A stretch of 64,000 bases of DNA, taken from assembly GCA_015272325.1 (NCBI GenBank), contig JACYLU010000038.1, positions 186,001 through 250,000 of the forward strand, in the 5' to 3' direction. This document shows, piece by piece, positions 62,215 through 64,000 of this stretch (position 1 is its first letter; each line of letters starts with the position of its first letter). Under the pieces are notes generated by a model, which saw nothing but the letters and a program-made list of their open reading frames with translations, was not told the origin of the DNA and did no database searches. The stretch comes from Synechococcales cyanobacterium C42_A2020_086. GTDB lineage: Bacteria; Cyanobacteriota; Cyanobacteriia; Elainellales; Elainellaceae. Position numbers and translations under genes: made by a program.

Positions 62215-63184
62215 CGATTAGCAATCCCTTAGCGGCCAACCACTCGCGGTTAAACAAACGCGACTGATAGCGGGCACCCCCATCGCACAGCACGGTGACA
62301 ATTGTATGACCCGGTCCGAGCTGTTTTGCCAATGCGACCGCCGCTCCGACATTAATGCCCACCGAACCACCCATGAACAGACCATCTCGCCGCAGCAGCT
62401 GGTAAATGACTCGCAGCGCCTCCGGATCGGTAATCTGGATGGCATCATCGATGGGCGCACCCTCCATGTTGGCTGTAATGCGACTGTTGCCAATCCCCTC
62501 CGTGACCGAACTGCCCTCGATTTTGATTTCCCCGGTCTTGGCATAGCTGTAGAGACCGCTGCCCATCGGATCTGCCAAGACACAGCGTACCCCAGGATTT
62601 TTCTCCTTGAGAAACAGGGACACTCCAGCATAGGTGCCTCCCGTGCCGGTCGCCGCTACCCAGGCATCGATTTGCCCGTCGGTTTGCGCCCAGATTTCCG
62701 GTCCGGTCGTCTCGTAGTGGGCCTGTCGATTGGCAAGATTATCGAACTGATTTGCCCAAATGGCGTTTTCCATTTCCTGAGCAATTCGCCCCGACAGCTT
62801 GACGTAGTTATTGGGATCTCGATAGGGCACCGCCGGCACCGGGCGCACTTCCGCTCCTAGCGTCCGCAGCAAATCAATTTTTTCTTGAGACTGAGTATCG
62901 GGGATGATGATCAAGCATTTGTATCCCTTCGCATTGCAAATGTGTGCCAGTCCAATACCAGTATTGCCTGCTGTGCCTTCCACAACTGTGCCGCCGGGTT
63001 TAAGCACCCCCTGTTCTTCAGCAGACTGGATAATGTAAAGGGCAGCCCGGTCTTTAACAGAACCACCCGGGTTGAGGAATTCGGCCTTGCCCAGAATTTC
63101 GCATCCGGTTTCTTCGCTGAAGCTGTTGAGCCGAATCAACGGGGTATTGCCAACGGTGCCCACAAATCCGTCTTTGATATCCAT
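62204..63184 (-). CDS. cysK: Cysteine synthase (O-acetylserine sulfhydrylase)
   Basis: The enzyme makes cysteine from O-acetylserine and sulfide with pyridoxal phosphate. ATG 63184 gives 326 residues starting MDIKDGFVGTVGNTPLIRL, as in homologues; an open upstream extension to 63247 is unlikely. The PLP lysine is in GGSVKDRAA, the substrate loop is VEGTAGNTGIGLA and the phosphate loop is TGTGGTYAG. Cyanobacteria have several cysK/cysM paralogues and I cannot tell which this is; the symbol is the general one. The gene is followed with overlap by the ferredoxin gene. Confidence 0.9.
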   Translation of the reverse strand: MDIKDGFVGTVGNTPLIRLNSFSEETGCEILGKAEFLNPGGSVKDRAALYIIQSAEEQGVLKPGGTVVEGTAGNTGIGLAHICNAKGYKCLIIIPDTQSQEKIDLLRTLGAEVRPVPAVPYRDPNNYVKLSGRIAQEMENAIWANQFDNLANRQAHYETTGPEIWAQTDGQIDAWVAATGTGGTYAGVSLFLKEKNPGVRCVLADPMGSGLYSYAKTGEIKIEGSSVTEGIGNSRITANMEGAPIDDAIQITDPEALRVIYQLLRRDGLFMGGSVGINVGAAVALAKQLGPGHTIVTVLCDGGARYQSRLFNREWLAAKGLLIDGI

Positions 63185-63324
63185 TCTTACATTCCCTAGC
63201 GGTATCCCTTCAAATTCTGACCGATCGTAGGGTTGAATTGGCCCCACTCCAGCAAATTTCGCGGCAGAGCACGAAACTCACCCGCGATCTTGTTCAAATG
63301 GGTTCAAATGGGGCTGCTTTGAGT

Positions 63325-63330
63325 TAATAT
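63325..63330 (+). promoter_or_regulatory. Possible -10 element of the tRNA-Val gene
   Basis: TAATAT lies 60 bases before the tRNA, with TTCAAA at 63303-63308 as a weak -35 (16-base spacing). The TTCAAATGGG stretch is duplicated in tandem at this place. Confidence 0.35.
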
Positions 63331-63390
63331 GGAACTCCGGAGCCAACCCTGAACTCAACCCAAGAGAGGTTCGACTCCGGTAGGTCCAAC

Positions 63391-63462
<72 letters not shown>

Positions 63463-63505
63463 TTTTTTGTAGTTGTCTACGCAACTGATTGACTAATGGG
63501 GTTTA

Positions 63506-63943
63506 TCAGGAGCCTGGCAGCGTTTTTGCTCTATCCCGGCTGCTCAAGATGCCCTTAATAGCGCTGCCGATTAGCACTTCCGTCGTGCAAGAGATACCTT
63601 CCAACGCTTCTTGAGGTGTAGTGTCCGGAAACCATTCATCCACAGACTCACCCACTTCAGGTTGCCCAATCGGAATGCCCCAAAAGGTTGTTATTTTTGT
63701 GGTCTGAGATTTGACACGGAATCTTTTACCGAAAATGCTTAATGAGCTACGAGTAGTTTTGATGTCCTGCTGAAATCCCATGACAACGAATGGAATTACA
63801 AATAGAAGGGATGAGTAAATCACTTCAGATGGGCTGAGTAGCAAATTCAAAACCCTGCACCTCCACTGGACGAGACACGTTCTGATATTTCTGATTGACG
63901 TAGTTTTAGAGCCAGGGTTCTGAAATACCAACAACTCTAGCAA
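63506..63943 (-). CDS. Uncertain membrane-anchored hypothetical protein
   Basis: A 145-residue frame reads from inside the IS1 remnant in another frame. Its first 30 residues are therefore probably not real. The rest begins around NLLLSPSEVIYSSLLFVIPFVV, one hydrophobic helix, followed by MGFQQDIKTT (ATG 63781) and a polar C-terminal half with EWFPDTTPQEALEGI. A start at ATG 63781 would give 91 residues. I recognise no family. It might be a gene whose 5' part was replaced by the transposase fragment. Confidence 0.3.
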   Translation of the reverse strand: MLELLVFQNPGSKTTSIRNIRTCLVQWRCRVLNLLLSPSEVIYSSLLFVIPFVVMGFQQDIKTTRSSLSIFGKRFRVKSQTTKITTFWGIPIGQPEVGESVDEWFPDTTPQEALEGISCTTEVLIGSAIKGILSSRDRAKTLPGS

Positions 63944-64000
63944 TCCCAGCTAAGGAAATCTTCTCCAACAGCAGTTTGTCGATTAAGGTTTTGGTGGCTT
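63858..64000 (-). pseudogene. IS1-family transposase remnant
   Basis: Reading the minus strand from 63998 gives LIDKLLLEKISLAGIARVVG, then ISEPWL, a TAA stop (63908-63906), then NYVNQKYQNVSRPVEV. This matches the N-terminal helix-turn-helix region of cyanobacterial IS1-family transposases, where a glutamine normally stands at the stop position (WLQ-type). Homology ends after PVEV, where the catalytic DDE part should begin. The element is both nonsense-mutated and truncated. Its 5' part lies right of the window. It is the only transposon trace in the window. Confidence 0.75.

Noticed and set aside
63361-63387. Second tRNA or tRNA 3' fragment just before tRNA-Val
   Set aside because: A GTTCGACTC T-loop-like sequence is present, but the flanking bases do not form a five-base-pair stem and no acceptor or anticodon arm exists.

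Overview
The window is a stretch of cyanobacterial chromosome. The markers are petM (cytochrome b6f subunit), ycf39, an NtcA-type promoter, two Ycf66-like domains, a DUF4327 protein, a Uma2 protein, a UrtABCDE urea transporter and several GCGATCGC (HIP1) octamers. The many multi-PAS/GAF signalling proteins, a histone-deacetylase-like gene, a Ser/Thr kinase and the moderately GC-rich coding sequence suggest a Leptolyngbya-like or other filamentous cyanobacterium; the genus cannot be fixed from the sequence alone. No phage, CRISPR array or intact mobile element is visible, only an IS1-family transposase remnant at the right edge.

Layout. 1-1069 is the 3' end of clpC. 1247-8960 is a nitrogen block: ureE, ureF and ureG (urease nickel-loading factors), then urtA-urtB-urtC-urtD-urtE, a high-affinity urea ABC importer preceded by a textbook NtcA-activated promoter. 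The urease structural genes and ureD are not in the window. 8969-19717 holds a GGDEF-EAL protein, an ABC-F ATPase, gpmI, secG, a matrixin-like metalloprotease, a cation diffusion facilitator and small conserved proteins. 20385-23470 holds pdxA, petM, a ZiaR/SmtB-type repressor and ycf39, with a structured RNA candidate upstream of ycf39. 23537-29322 holds an M23 peptidase, an aldo/keto reductase, a GAF-GAF-PAS class III cyclase and a Crp/Fnr regulator.

29935-42305 holds trpE, a small unknown gene, an HDAC-family hydrolase, a Ycf66-like protein next to a Ser/Thr kinase with a Ycf66-like tail, a PA14/sorbosone-dehydrogenase protein, a Uma2 protein, two sugar ABC permeases and two PRC-barrel/DUF2382 (AvaK-like) stress proteins. 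42455-56167 is dominated by two large hybrid histidine kinases (2262 and 1028 residues), with a four-helix membrane protein, an NCS2 purine/pyrimidine permease and two small exported proteins between them. 56418-63462 holds an unknown helical protein, SUI1, trpB, an RNase D-type exonuclease, mgtE, a thioredoxin-like [2Fe-2S] ferredoxin, a cysteine synthase and tRNA-Val(CAC).

How the genes fit together: the clearest functional unit is urea acquisition (urt importer plus urease maturation under NtcA). The rest is mostly housekeeping genes and signal transduction (c-di-GMP, cAMP, phosphorelay, Ser/Thr phosphorylation). Intergenic DNA is unusual in carrying many short perfect tandem duplications. 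Several non-coding hairpins (upstream of ycf39, mgtE and trpE, between urtA and urtB, and at 19351-19446) are the best candidates for undescribed regulation. Among proteins, the kinase-Ycf66 pairing stands out.
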